This document shows positions 6,986-13,945 of a stretch of 40,732 nt of DNA, in pieces. The DNA lies in NCBI GenBank assembly GCA_020851565.1, contig JADZCN010000102.1, forward strand, positions 1 through 40,732, in the 5' to 3' direction. Both the position numbers and the translations under genes were made by a program. A model generated the notes under the pieces. The model ran no database searches and was not told where the DNA came from. It saw only the letters and a list, made by a program, of their open reading frames with translations. This DNA is from Acidobacteriota bacterium. Lineage in GTDB: Bacteria; Acidobacteriota; Vicinamibacteria; Vicinamibacterales; UBA2999. Each line of letters starts with the position of its first letter. Within the stretch, counting starts at the first letter, position 1.

Positions 6986-8001
6986 AGGGCCTTGCGCTCG
7001 CGGGTGCGCGTGAGCGCCAGCATCAGCAGCACGCGCGCCTTGTTCGGCGAGAGGTCCCGCGCGAGGATGGCCCCGGTGTTCCCCACCGGGTTGCCCACGA
7101 TCCGCCCGCCCGGAACGTGCGAAGCCACGACGACCGGGGTCCCCGAGACGCCGGCGCGCTCGACGGCCGCGCGGGCGCCCGCGCTGAGACGACCACCGGC
7201 AAAGCCAGCGATGACGATACCGGCTGGCTTCAACGCGAGTACTCCGTCCATCATCGCGCCATCGAAGCCCGGGTAGTCGGTCAGCATGGCCACGTCGGGC
7301 AGGGCCTCGACGCCAGCGACGTCGAACTCGCTCTCCGCGGTGTGCGGGCGCAGCGGCGACCGATAGAACACCACGCCATCGGGATCCACGAAGCCGAGGA
7401 AGCCGAGTTCCGGCGACCGGAAGGTCTCCACGCGCCGGTTGTCGGTCTTCCAGACGTCACGCGCGGCGGCGATGTGCTCGTTGAGCGCCACGAGCACGCC
7501 CTTGCCGGCGGAGCCCTCGTGGACCGCCACGCGCACGGCGTTCAGCAGGTTGGCCGGACCGTCCGCGGAGATCTCGTTGGACGAGCGCATGGAGCCGGTC
7601 ACCACCACAGGCCGCCGATCCCGGACGACCAGGTTCAGGAAGAACGCGGTGTCCTCGAGCGTGTCGGTGCCATGCGTGACCACGATGCCGCGCAGGCCGC
7701 GATCGTCACGAAACAGCGTGTTGATCCGCCTGGCCAGGATCAGCCAGTGCGCGGGGGTGATCTGGGACGATCCTACCCGCGTGACCTCTTCCACGTGGAC
7801 CTCGGCATGGTCTGCCAGCTGCGGGATCGCGCTCACCAGGCTGTTGCCGTCCTGCATCGACGCGCCGACGCGGCTGGCGATGGTGCCACCGGTGGTGAGC
7901 ACCACGACGCGAGGCCGGGCAGGTTCCTGGGCAAGGGTGAGCGCGGAGGCGAACGCCATCCCGGCCACTGCCGCCGCCCTCGTCGGCCGCCGCAACTTCA
8001 T
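6961..8001 (-). CDS. Periplasmic type II L-asparaginase
   Basis: 346 residues. Residues 1-25 are a Sec signal peptide ending near LTLAQE, so the enzyme is exported like E. coli AnsB. The first catalytic motif TTGGTIA contains the nucleophile Thr40. The second, HGTDTLEDTA at 110-119, supplies Thr112 and Asp113, with VTGSMR just after. The length and all landmark motifs match the family, which hydrolyses L-asparagine (and often glutamine) to aspartate and ammonia. The ATG at 8001 overlaps the upstream stop codon (ATGA), so translation is coupled to the one-heme protein of 7998-9335. It converges with, and overlaps by 25 bp, the permease gene. Confidence 0.93.
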   Translation of the reverse strand: MKLRRPTRAAAVAGMAFASALTLAQEPARPRVVVLTTGGTIASRVGASMQDGNSLVSAIPQLADHAEVHVEEVTRVGSSQITPAHWLILARRINTLFRDDRGLRGIVVTHGTDTLEDTAFFLNLVVRDRRPVVVTGSMRSSNEISADGPANLLNAVRVAVHEGSAGKGVLVALNEHIAAARDVWKTDNRRVETFRSPELGFLGFVDPDGVVFYRSPLRPHTAESEFDVAGVEALPDVAMLTDYPGFDGAMMDGVLALKPAGIVIAGFAGGRLSAGARAAVERAGVSGTPVVVASHVPGGRIVGNPVGNTGAILARDLSPNKARVLLMLALTRTRERKALQSAFDRY

Positions 8002-9335
8002 CGGGCTGGCGCGAGCGTGAGGGACCGAAGATCGGCAGGGAGATCCTTCCTCGTGTCTCGCAGGATCTCGGAGATGGCCGTGCGATCGTCGGGAGACAGG
8101 TGTGCGTACCTCGAATCGTGGTCCTTGCCCGACAGGATGTCGAACATCCGCCGGTACGCGGACTCCTTCACCGCCGGCGGCAGGCCATCGAAGGCCTCGC
8201 TGTAGACGAGATAGCTGAGCGGGTACTTCAACAGTCGCGTCGTCAGATCCAGTTGTGCAAGCGATCGGCCCCGGCGGTCCTTCGGCACCCGGGCCGCCAG
8301 GGCTTCCGCGAAGCCGGGGCGGGGCTCCACCTCGAAGGCCAGCGGGGCTTCGTTGACGAAGAGCAGATAGTCCACCAGCTCGCCCACGCGTGCGGCCAGC
8401 TCGGTGTCGGTGGCGAACGTCCGGCCACTGGCGGCCGCCACGCGTGCCTCCCAGTTGAGGCGCGTGAGCAGGTTGAGCGCGTGCATCTGGTGATCGAACG
8501 TCATCAGCGCAGCAAGATCGCTGTCCGACGCGAGGTACTTGTCCGTCGCCGCCGGCCGGTTCAGCCACTCGATGAGGACGTGGTTCGAGAAGATGGCCGG
8601 TCCCGATGTCGGGTGGGGTGTGACGGTCGTGTTGCCGAGGTGCCCGAGGGGCCCGTACGGAGGCATCGACGCGTGGCCGGTCACGAACCACCCGCCCCAT
8701 CGCTGGGTGTGCGGCGTCTGGTGGTTCACCGTGTGGCTGCCAAGCGCCGGCATCGCGTTGCCGTCCGCGCCGACCATGTTGCTGCGGACGATGAACCCCG
8801 GCACCTCCATCGTGACGGCCGACACGTGGCACGTGAGGCAGTGCGCACGGCGCGTGAACGTGGGTACGCCTCCCATTCCCTGCTCCAGCGTGTAGAACAC
8901 CACGCCCTGCTGCGGATCGTGCGCGGCCAGTTCCAGATCGGGTGCGCCGGGAATGTAGCCCACCACGACCGACTCGTTGAAGTAGAGGGCGCGGGGATTG
9001 CGTGGGCCCGTGTGCTCGCGCTGGAGGCCAGTCTTCGAGAAGACGAGGATCTGCGATTCGGCCGGGACGTTCAACGCGTTCAGCACCGGCAGCAGGTAGC
9101 CGGTCCGCGCGTCGCGTTCCAGCGTCTGCCGGCCGGCGGCCAGAGCCGCATTCACACGGGCGACCGCGTCGGTCGTGGGGCGGGTCTCGTACTGGATGGC
9201 AGGGTGCTCATCGAGCGTGCCCACAAGTGGCGAGAGGGGCTGGGCTCGCCCGGCCAGACCCGTGGCGCCGGCAATGGCCAGGGCCAGCGTGGCGGCAGAA
9301 GCGATCAGGAGCCGCCCGCGCCAGGTGCTCGTCAT
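7998..9335 (-). CDS. Secreted one-heme cytochrome-like protein of unknown role
   Basis: 445 residues with an N-terminal signal peptide (about 1-31, ending AGRAQ). A single c-type heme site, CLTCH at 166-170, sits in the middle of the chain rather than in an N-terminal cytochrome domain. The region around it is rich in His, Pro and aromatic residues (for example HTVNHQTPHTQRWGGWF) that could bind heme axially or a second metal. I do not recognise a named family; similar long mono-heme proteins occur in environmental Acidobacteriota and Planctomycetota. The gene starts 15 bases below the pilT stop codon. Its ATG lies eight bases after TAGGAT (9349-9344, minus), pointing to its own leaderless promoter. 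The downstream asparaginase gene is coupled to it. Confidence 0.82.
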   Translation of the reverse strand: MTSTWRGRLLIASAATLALAIAGATGLAGRAQPLSPLVGTLDEHPAIQYETRPTTDAVARVNAALAAGRQTLERDARTGYLLPVLNALNVPAESQILVFSKTGLQREHTGPRNPRALYFNESVVVGYIPGAPDLELAAHDPQQGVVFYTLEQGMGGVPTFTRRAHCLTCHVSAVTMEVPGFIVRSNMVGADGNAMPALGSHTVNHQTPHTQRWGGWFVTGHASMPPYGPLGHLGNTTVTPHPTSGPAIFSNHVLIEWLNRPAATDKYLASDSDLAALMTFDHQMHALNLLTRLNWEARVAAASGRTFATDTELAARVGELVDYLLFVNEAPLAFEVEPRPGFAEALAARVPKDRRGRSLAQLDLTTRLLKYPLSYLVYSEAFDGLPPAVKESAYRRMFDILSGKDHDSRYAHLSPDDRTAISEILRDTRKDLPADLRSLTLAPAR

Positions 9336-9343
9336 ATATGCCG

Positions 9344-9354
9344 ATCCTACTACC
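9344..9354 (-). promoter_or_regulatory. Predicted leaderless promoter -10 box (TAGGAT)
   Basis: Minus-strand GTAGTAGGATC ends with TAGGAT at 9349-9344, eight bases before the ATG at 9335. The string CCC(C/G)GTAGTAGGATC is also found before the dipeptidase gene at 31241, where nothing else is shared, which supports a promoter role. No clear -35 is seen. Confidence 0.5.
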
Positions 9355-10516
9355 GGGAACCGCTGCCGGTCCCAGCCGATCCGTCCCGGAACGTCGCCAG
9401 CAGACCCTCCAGTTCGTCCCGGTGGATGGCGCGCGCGCGGGCCTCCTCGATGTCGAGCAACCCTGCGCGGACCAGCTGCGCGAGGGACTCCTCGAAGGTG
9501 AACGAACCATGCCGCCGTGAGATCGTGATCTCCTGGTGCAGGTGTTGCAGCGCGTTCTTCCGAATGTGCTGGCGGGCGCCGTAGCCCACCATGAGCAGCT
9601 CCGCGGCCGGAAGGCGGCCGCCCCTGGTTCTCGGCAGCAGGATCTGGGTCATCACGGCCGCCAGCGCCATCGACAGTTCCTGGCGAATCGTGGGCTGGCG
9701 CTCCGCCGGGAAGGCATCAGACACCCGCGACACGGTGGACGTCACGTCGCTCGTGTGCAGCGTCGACAGCACGAGATGCCCGGTCTCCCCCGCCGCGAGG
9801 GCGATGCGCATGGTCTCGGGATCCCGCATCTCGCCGATCACGATGACATCTGGCGACTGTCGGACGGCCGAGCGCAGTGCGGTGGGGAAATCCGGCGCGT
9901 CGATGCCAATCTCCACCTGCTCGACGACACTGCGTTCGTGGAGGTGCTCGAACTCGATGGGATCCTCGATGGTCACGATGTGCCGGGCGTCCCGCCGGTT
10001 GATGAGGTCTACCAGGGCTGCCACGGTCGTCGTCTTCCCGGAACCCGTCGGGCCACCCACCAGCACGAGGCCGTGCGGCAGGCGCGTCAGCGCCTCGGTG
10101 GCGGGCGGCAGGCCCAGCTCGTCGAGTCTCGGCGGGCGCAGGGGCAGCGCGCGAATGCTGGCGGCTGCGCGCCCTCGCTCCCGATGCAGGTTGATGCGGA
10201 AGCGCCCGCCCGGCCCGCTGCGGAGCGACGCATCGGCATGCCCATGCGTGCGGTAGGACGCGGCGGCATGCGGGGGCATCGCCGGGAGCACCTGCGCCTC
10301 GATCTCGTCCCCGTCGAGGACGGGCTCGTGGAGCCGACGAATCGCGCCGTGCACGCGGACGGATGGCGGCACGCCGGCCACGAGATACAGGTCGCTGCCG
10401 CCATGCTGACGGAGAACCCTCAGCCACTCCTCCAGCCGGGCAGGCGCGTGCGCTCGCTCGCGCGCCGAGGCGTTCAACTCGTCGACGAGCCGGTCGAGGT
10501 CATCGGGATCGCTCAT
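9350..10516 (-). CDS. pilT: PilT-type twitching motility ATPase
   Basis: 388 residues from the ATG at 10516; the longer in-frame opening lacks family sequence. The N-terminal PAS-like domain carries SDLYLVAGVPP at 41-51, typical of PilT (SDLH in classic members). The C-terminal hexameric ATPase shows Walker A GGPTGSGK at 154-161, the Asp box TIEDPIE at 182-188, Walker B DVIVIGEMRD at 223-232 and the His box GETGHLVLSTLHT at 243-255. It lacks the long N-terminal domain of the PilB/GspE extension ATPases. PilT powers depolymerisation of type IV pili at the inner membrane. No other pilus gene is in the window, so it is an orphan or one of several PilT/PilU paralogues. Confidence 0.9.
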   Translation of the reverse strand: MSDPDDLDRLVDELNASARERAHAPARLEEWLRVLRQHGGSDLYLVAGVPPSVRVHGAIRRLHEPVLDGDEIEAQVLPAMPPHAAASYRTHGHADASLRSGPGGRFRINLHRERGRAAASIRALPLRPPRLDELGLPPATEALTRLPHGLVLVGGPTGSGKTTTVAALVDLINRRDARHIVTIEDPIEFEHLHERSVVEQVEIGIDAPDFPTALRSAVRQSPDVIVIGEMRDPETMRIALAAGETGHLVLSTLHTSDVTSTVSRVSDAFPAERQPTIRQELSMALAAVMTQILLPRTRGGRLPAAELLMVGYGARQHIRKNALQHLHQEITISRRHGSFTFEESLAQLVRAGLLDIEEARARAIHRDELEGLLATFRDGSAGTGSGSR

Positions 10517-10593
10517 CGGGGACGGCGATAGCTTACCCCGATGCACCGCGTCGACCCGCCATTGCGCGGCGCGGATGCGATACGCTGTCATTC

Positions 10594-11169
10594 ATGGTCC
10601 GGTCCGCCGTCGTCCCGCTCGTGTTCTGCCTCTTTGCCGGGTGGTTCGCCACCGCTCGCGCCCAGGAGGACGTTCAGGGGCGCATGCAGGAATGGTCCAA
10701 AGCCCTCGGCGTGGAATGCAGCCACTGTCATATCGAGGAGCAGTGGAGCCTGGCGTACCTGCCCACCTTCGACCTCGCGTATCGGATGTCCCGCATGGTG
10801 AACGACCTCAATGCGGGCGCGCTCAAGAATTACGGCGGCATCACCTGCAACACGTGCCATCAGGGAAAGCTCATCCCTCCCAAGATCACGCAGGAGCAGT
10901 GGGAGCGGGACGCGAAGCGTTACGAGGCGGCGTTCAACGGCGACAGCTCGCTGGCACTCCAGATGGGTGTCTTCACGGCCTCGCTCGGCGTGGGCTGCTC
11001 GTTCTGTCACGACCCGAACAACTGGGGCTCGGACGACAACCCGATGAAGGCCGCAGGCCGCCGCATGCGCGGGATGGTCGGCGGCATCAACAAGCACTTC
11101 GCCGGCGTCAAGAACCCCGAGATCGGTTGCATGGCCTGCCACCAGGGAAAGCTGAAGCCGGGGCGCTAG
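10594..11169 (+). CDS. Secreted tetraheme c-type cytochrome, reaction-centre cytochrome-like
   Basis: 191 residues with a signal peptide (1-23, ending ARAQ). Four CxxCH sites occur: 42-46, 85-89, 135-139 and 179-183. The spacing (about 43, 50 and 44 residues) and the repeated sequence show two copies of a diheme module, each with a helix before or between the hemes carrying Met (RMSRMV at 64-69; RMRGMVGGINKHF near 157-169). That helix-Met plus CxxCH plan is the module of the photosynthetic reaction centre cytochrome subunit (PufC), although no reaction-centre gene is nearby. In non-phototrophic Acidobacteriota such small multiheme proteins are presumed periplasmic electron carriers. Start chosen by the signal peptide; a weak TACGCT box lies seven bases upstream of the ATG. 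Confidence 0.88.
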   Translation: MVRSAVVPLVFCLFAGWFATARAQEDVQGRMQEWSKALGVECSHCHIEEQWSLAYLPTFDLAYRMSRMVNDLNAGALKNYGGITCNTCHQGKLIPPKITQEQWERDAKRYEAAFNGDSSLALQMGVFTASLGVGCSFCHDPNNWGSDDNPMKAAGRRMRGMVGGINKHFAGVKNPEIGCMACHQGKLKPGR

Positions 11170-11177
11170 ATCAGATC

Positions 11178-11214
11178 GGGAGTCGGGCGTCGGGCGTCGG
11201 GAACCGGGAACCGG
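11178..11214. repeat. 7-bp G-tract array (GGG plus four bases)
   Basis: GGG tracts begin at 11178, 11185, 11192, 11199 and 11206, a strict 7-bp period, ending with GG at 11213. Spacers are AGTC, CGTC, CGTC, AACC and AACC. The plus strand meets the simple criterion for a G-quadruplex. It lies just downstream of the tetraheme cytochrome stop codon. Apart from the promoter, the small ORF and the Shine-Dalgarno noted below, nothing else was seen in 11170-11469. Confidence 0.7.
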
Positions 11215-11247
11215 AAGCCAGCCCCGCCCTGAGCTCCGGCCCCGCTT

Positions 11248-11276
11248 TTGGCAATGCGCGGCCTCGATGCTAGAAT
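11248..11276 (+). promoter_or_regulatory. Sigma-70-type promoter
   Basis: TTGGCA at 11248-11253 and TAGAAT at 11271-11276 are separated by exactly 17 bp. The predicted transcription start is near 11283. It would transcribe the unrecognised genes of 11470-12859, and it places the start of the 37-residue ORF at the very 5' end of the RNA. Confidence 0.65.
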
Positions 11277-11280
11277 AGTG

Positions 11281-11394
11281 ATGACCATGCCTGTCCGCGA
11301 GCTACTCTCCGCCATCGCCAAGCGCGCGACAGGCTCGCTGTACGCCTCCCAGCGTCGCATCTTCCTCGCGCACGCCTCGGCCTCCCGCACGTAA
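11281..11394 (+). CDS. Possible leaderless small ORF, 37 residues
   Basis: An ATG at 11281 (or 11287) opens a 37-codon frame ending TAA at 11392-11394. It starts four bases after a good TAGAAT -10 box, so it could only be translated from a leaderless message. The peptide is basic with Arg, Ala and Ser (MPVRELLSAIAKRATGSLYA and on). No homologue is recognised. It may be a short regulatory leader for the downstream cassette or simply untranslated 5' sequence. Confidence 0.3.
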   Translation: MTMPVRELLSAIAKRATGSLYASQRRIFLAHASASRT

Positions 11395-11469
11395 GGGCAG
11401 GGCCGAGGGCTCTCCCGTTTCGTTTTCCATCTTTCTCCCTGGATTTCCAGGCGACCCTGGAGGGTCACG

Positions 11470-11745
11470 ATGCTGCACGTCTATCGACATCTCGCCAACC
11501 GCGTCGGCACGAACGACGCCATTGCCCTCGCGCACGATCTGAGCCGCTGGCACGACCAGATGGTCCGCCATGAGCGATCCATCAAGGCCCTCGGCTTCAC
11601 GGGCTGTGACGGCGAGGACGATTGCCCGCACGCGCAGGCGCGCGATCTCTGGCGCCAGGCCCAGGACGTGTTCGGCTCCGAGGCCGAGGCGCTCGCGTAC
11701 CTGAGTGCGTCGGCCGCCGCACCCATTTCAGCCGAAGGGGTGTAG
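11470..11745 (+). CDS. Unknown 91-residue His/Cys-containing protein
   Basis: Family not recognised. The ATG at 11470 has a good Shine-Dalgarno (GGAGG at 11459-11463). The protein is predicted mostly helical, with His residues spaced along the first half (HVYRH, AHDLSRWHDQMVRHER) and then CDGEDDCPHA, where two cysteines six apart precede a His. That pattern could bind a metal, but no known ligand set was matched. Its stop codon lies three bases before the next ATG, so the pair is probably translated together. No signal peptide or membrane segment is seen, so it is likely cytoplasmic. Confidence 0.7.
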   Translation: MLHVYRHLANRVGTNDAIALAHDLSRWHDQMVRHERSIKALGFTGCDGEDDCPHAQARDLWRQAQDVFGSEAEALAYLSASAAAPISAEGV

Positions 11746-11748
11746 GTG

Positions 11749-12537
11749 ATGGTCCAGCCCGATACCTTCGTCGTGCATCCCTATCACCCCGATCTGCTTC
11801 GGCGGCCCGAGCCGCCCATGGCGACGATGCTCAGGGACATCCCGCGGCAGGCGCTGGCGTGGAACCTCTTTCGCACCCTCGAGCAGGTGGCGCCACCGGT
11901 CTGGCTGCGCCTGCTCGTCGCCTCGCTCATGGGATTCCCGGAGGGCGGCGTCGGTGCACCGCAGACCGTCCGCGTTTCGTGCTGGGCCGCGCTGCCCCAC
12001 CCGCCCACCGCGAGCCTGCGTCGCGGGCGACGGGGCACGGTGGACGTGGACGTCCTGATCGAGACGGAGGTGTGCGTCGTGGCGCTCGCGACGCCCTCGC
12101 TGGAGGAGCTGGCCTCGCCGCTGCTCATGGATACCCCGGCGGGCTCGCTTCTCGATCTGGCGGAGGCCACAGGATGGCACGCGGGGCGGCGGCGCGCGTA
12201 CGTCGGCGTCGTGATCCCGCCCGAGGCCGATCCGGTCCGGTGGCGCAGCCGGGTGCTGCGCCGCGCATCTCTGGTCTCTCGCCTGGTCCGCGCCAACGCC
12301 GGCGGCGACACCAACGTCGCCGGTGTCGGCGTCACGTCGTGGCCGGCGCAGCTGGAGATGCTTCGGACGCTGGCCGAGACCGAGGCGCTCCCCGCGGGCG
12401 AGCGCCGGCTTGCGGCGGATACCGCGGCATGGATGGACCGCATGGTCGTCAGGCTGGCCCGACGTCGATGGGGACAGGACACGCGGCCCTCGCTCTCCCG
12501 TGACAGGCTTCTGGTGGCCGGGGGTCAGGCACGATAG
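11749..12537 (+). CDS. Unknown 262-residue cytoplasmic protein
   Basis: I do not recognise the family. The ATG at 11749 is preferred to the GTG at 11746 because AGGGG at 11736-11740 is eight bases upstream. The protein looks like a soluble alpha/beta domain. A strand pair in the middle reads TVDVDVLIETEVCVVALAT. This is faintly like the core of PD-(D/E)XK nuclease folds (acidic residue, hydrophobic strand, then a second strand), but the expected E-x-K is missing, so no activity is claimed. The second half is helical and Arg-rich, including RRASLVSRLVRANAGG. It sits between two other unrecognised genes with almost no spacing, which argues for a joint role. Confidence 0.72.
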   Translation: MVQPDTFVVHPYHPDLLRRPEPPMATMLRDIPRQALAWNLFRTLEQVAPPVWLRLLVASLMGFPEGGVGAPQTVRVSCWAALPHPPTASLRRGRRGTVDVDVLIETEVCVVALATPSLEELASPLLMDTPAGSLLDLAEATGWHAGRRRAYVGVVIPPEADPVRWRSRVLRRASLVSRLVRANAGGDTNVAGVGVTSWPAQLEMLRTLAETEALPAGERRLAADTAAWMDRMVVRLARRRWGQDTRPSLSRDRLLVAGGQAR

Positions 12538-12538
12538 A

Positions 12539-12859
12539 GTGTTGAGACATGCCGCTGCCCGGGCGTCGCTGTCGGCGCGCGTCGCCCAGCTGCGCAAGAC
12601 CAACGGCGGCGTGAAGTCGGTGGGCACGCTGAAGGAAGAGCACCTGCCGAACGGCGAGCGCCTTTACATCGAATACGCCGAGGACTGCAGCCGGCACCCG
12701 CACGGCACGAACACGGTCCTGCGCGGCTTCGCGCGCAGGGGCGCCACCATGCTGTCCATCGATCTCTGGATCAGCGCCGGGGCCGCTGAGGTCACGTCGC
12801 TGGCGAAGGACATGTTCGCCCGCTTCCAGAAGCTCGACGTCGCCGCCACGATCGAGTAA
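12539..12859 (+). CDS. Unknown 106-residue protein
   Basis: The frame opens with GTG at 12539, one base after the upstream stop codon, followed by TTG; either could start by coupling. No ATG occurs early in the frame, so the start is uncertain. The protein is soluble and mixed alpha/beta, with landmarks KEEHLPNGERLYIEYAEDCS and WISAGAAEVTSLAKDMFARF. The first 25 residues are basic and low in complexity, so the real start may be a GTG slightly further in. No function is suggested. It converges on the SRPBCC gene with a 30-bp gap in which no terminator was seen. Confidence 0.6.
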   Translation: MLRHAAARASLSARVAQLRKTNGGVKSVGTLKEEHLPNGERLYIEYAEDCSRHPHGTNTVLRGFARRGATMLSIDLWISAGAAEVTSLAKDMFARFQKLDVAATIE

Positions 12860-12889
12860 GGGCGCCGCCCGGACGCAGACGCGGGACGG

Positions 12890-13396
12890 CTATGGCCCCG
12901 GCGCGAGACGGGCGACCAGGTCCTCGAGGCGGTCGTAGCCGGTCGCCGCGCCCCGGGCCATGCCGGACTGGATCACCCCATCGCGCACCGGCTCCGAGGG
13001 GCAGATCACCGTGACCGTCAGGCGCGTTCCGCGTCCCTCCTCAGCGAATGCGGCCGTGACCACCAGTTCGGTGTCGGGGAACTGATCGAACGTCTCGGTG
13101 TAGACGAGCCGTTCGGGCGCGGCGATCTCGCGGTAGACACCGTAAAACATGTGCTCGCCCTTCGGGTGGCGGTGGACGACGCGCCAGGTGCCGCCGGGCC
13201 GAAGGTCGATCTCGCAGGCGGGGACCGAGTAGCCCTCGCCGAGGCACCCCCACCACTGGCGGACGTGCTCGGGCCTCGTCATCGCCTCGAAGACCAGCCG
13301 CCGGGGCGCCTGGAAGAGCCGCGTCATCCGGATCTCGCGGGGGGACGGGGTCGAGACCTCGAAGGTCTCGCTGTTCGCGGACATGGCTGCTGTCAT
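12890..13396 (-). CDS. SRPBCC / AHSA1-type START-like domain protein
   Basis: About 168 residues. The ATG at 13396 is chosen over the one at 13402 because AGGAG is then six bases upstream rather than touching the start. After about 25 residues it carries the AHSA1 pattern: MTRLFQAPRRLVFEAMTRPE, then VRQWWG, LRPGGTWR, MFYGVYREI and PERLVYTETFD. These proteins form a helix-grip fold with a deep hydrophobic ligand pocket; ligands are usually unknown. It is the last gene of a minus-strand operon behind an ECF sigma factor and a VOC protein, a grouping common in Actinobacteria and other soil bacteria, where ECF-linked SRPBCC and VOC/DGPF proteins are induced together. Confidence 0.88.
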   Translation of the reverse strand: MTAAMSANSETFEVSTPSPREIRMTRLFQAPRRLVFEAMTRPEHVRQWWGCLGEGYSVPACEIDLRPGGTWRVVHRHPKGEHMFYGVYREIAAPERLVYTETFDQFPDTELVVTAAFAEEGRGTRLTVTVICPSEPVRDGVIQSGMARGAATGYDRLEDLVARLAPGP

Positions 13397-13433
13397 GTTC
13401 ATCTCCTCAGGTGGCTGTCGCGACGGATTTCGC

Positions 13434-13841
13434 TTACTGGACGCCCTTCGAGTCCATCCAGAACACCTCCCAGTGGTGCCCGTCCACGTCGTAGAAGCTG
13501 CGCGTGAACATGAAGCCGTGATCCTGTGCGGGCATCGCCGGCGAGCCACCGGAAGACAGCGCCTTCTCCGCCATCTGGTCCACCTCCTCGCGGCTCGTGC
13601 AGGACAGCGCCAGCAGCGCCTCGGTGTGGGACGTCGTGTCGCAGATCTGCCGCGCCGTGAAGCCCTGGAAGAACGGCGTGCTCAGCAGCATCACGAAGGC
13701 CTCGTCGCCAAGGACCATGCAGGCCGCCTTGTCGTCGGTGAACTGGGGGTTGTAGGCGAAGCCCAGCGCCGAGAAGAAATCCTTGGTCTTCTGCAGGTCA
13801 CGAACGGGCAGGTTGACGAACAGCTTGCGCGGGGTGGTCAC
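13434..13841 (-). CDS. VOC-family (glyoxalase/bleomycin resistance-like) protein
   Basis: 135 residues, starting at GTG 13841 with GGAGGG six bases upstream. The pattern KLFVNLPVRDLQKTKDFFSA and FAYNPQFTDDKAACMVLG is typical of the PhnB/VOC lactoylglutathione lyase-like group, and the C-terminal YDVDGHHWEVFWMD is the second beta-alpha-beta-beta-beta module with its metal-ligand Glu. VOC enzymes act as dimers on small molecules using a divalent metal; the substrate cannot be read from sequence. It lies 104 bp below the ECF sigma gene and 37 bp above the SRPBCC gene on the same strand. Confidence 0.9.
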   Translation of the reverse strand: MTTPRKLFVNLPVRDLQKTKDFFSALGFAYNPQFTDDKAACMVLGDEAFVMLLSTPFFQGFTARQICDTTSHTEALLALSCTSREEVDQMAEKALSSGGSPAMPAQDHGFMFTRSFYDVDGHHWEVFWMDSKGVQ

Positions 13842-13945
13842 GGGAGTCCCTCCTTCAAGGTGTGTCTGAAGGCATAGACCTCCGTGCGGCCAGAAAATCA
13901 TCGGCCGCGCCGCGCCTCGCTGTGACCGGCGGCGGGACGAGCGAA

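Noticed and set aside
6673..8205. A 510-codon plus-strand frame across the permease end and the asparaginase gene
   Set aside because: It crosses two well-supported genes and has no domain or start signal.
11749..12537. Calling the 262-residue protein a PD-(D/E)XK nuclease
   Set aside because: Only one strand motif is suggestive and the E-x-K pair is absent; evidence is too thin for a functional call.
12549..12614. A 21-residue ORF starting at ATG 12549, eight bases after TAGAGT
   Set aside because: It is out of frame with the supported gene, has no conserved feature, and the TAGAGT contains the upstream stop codon.
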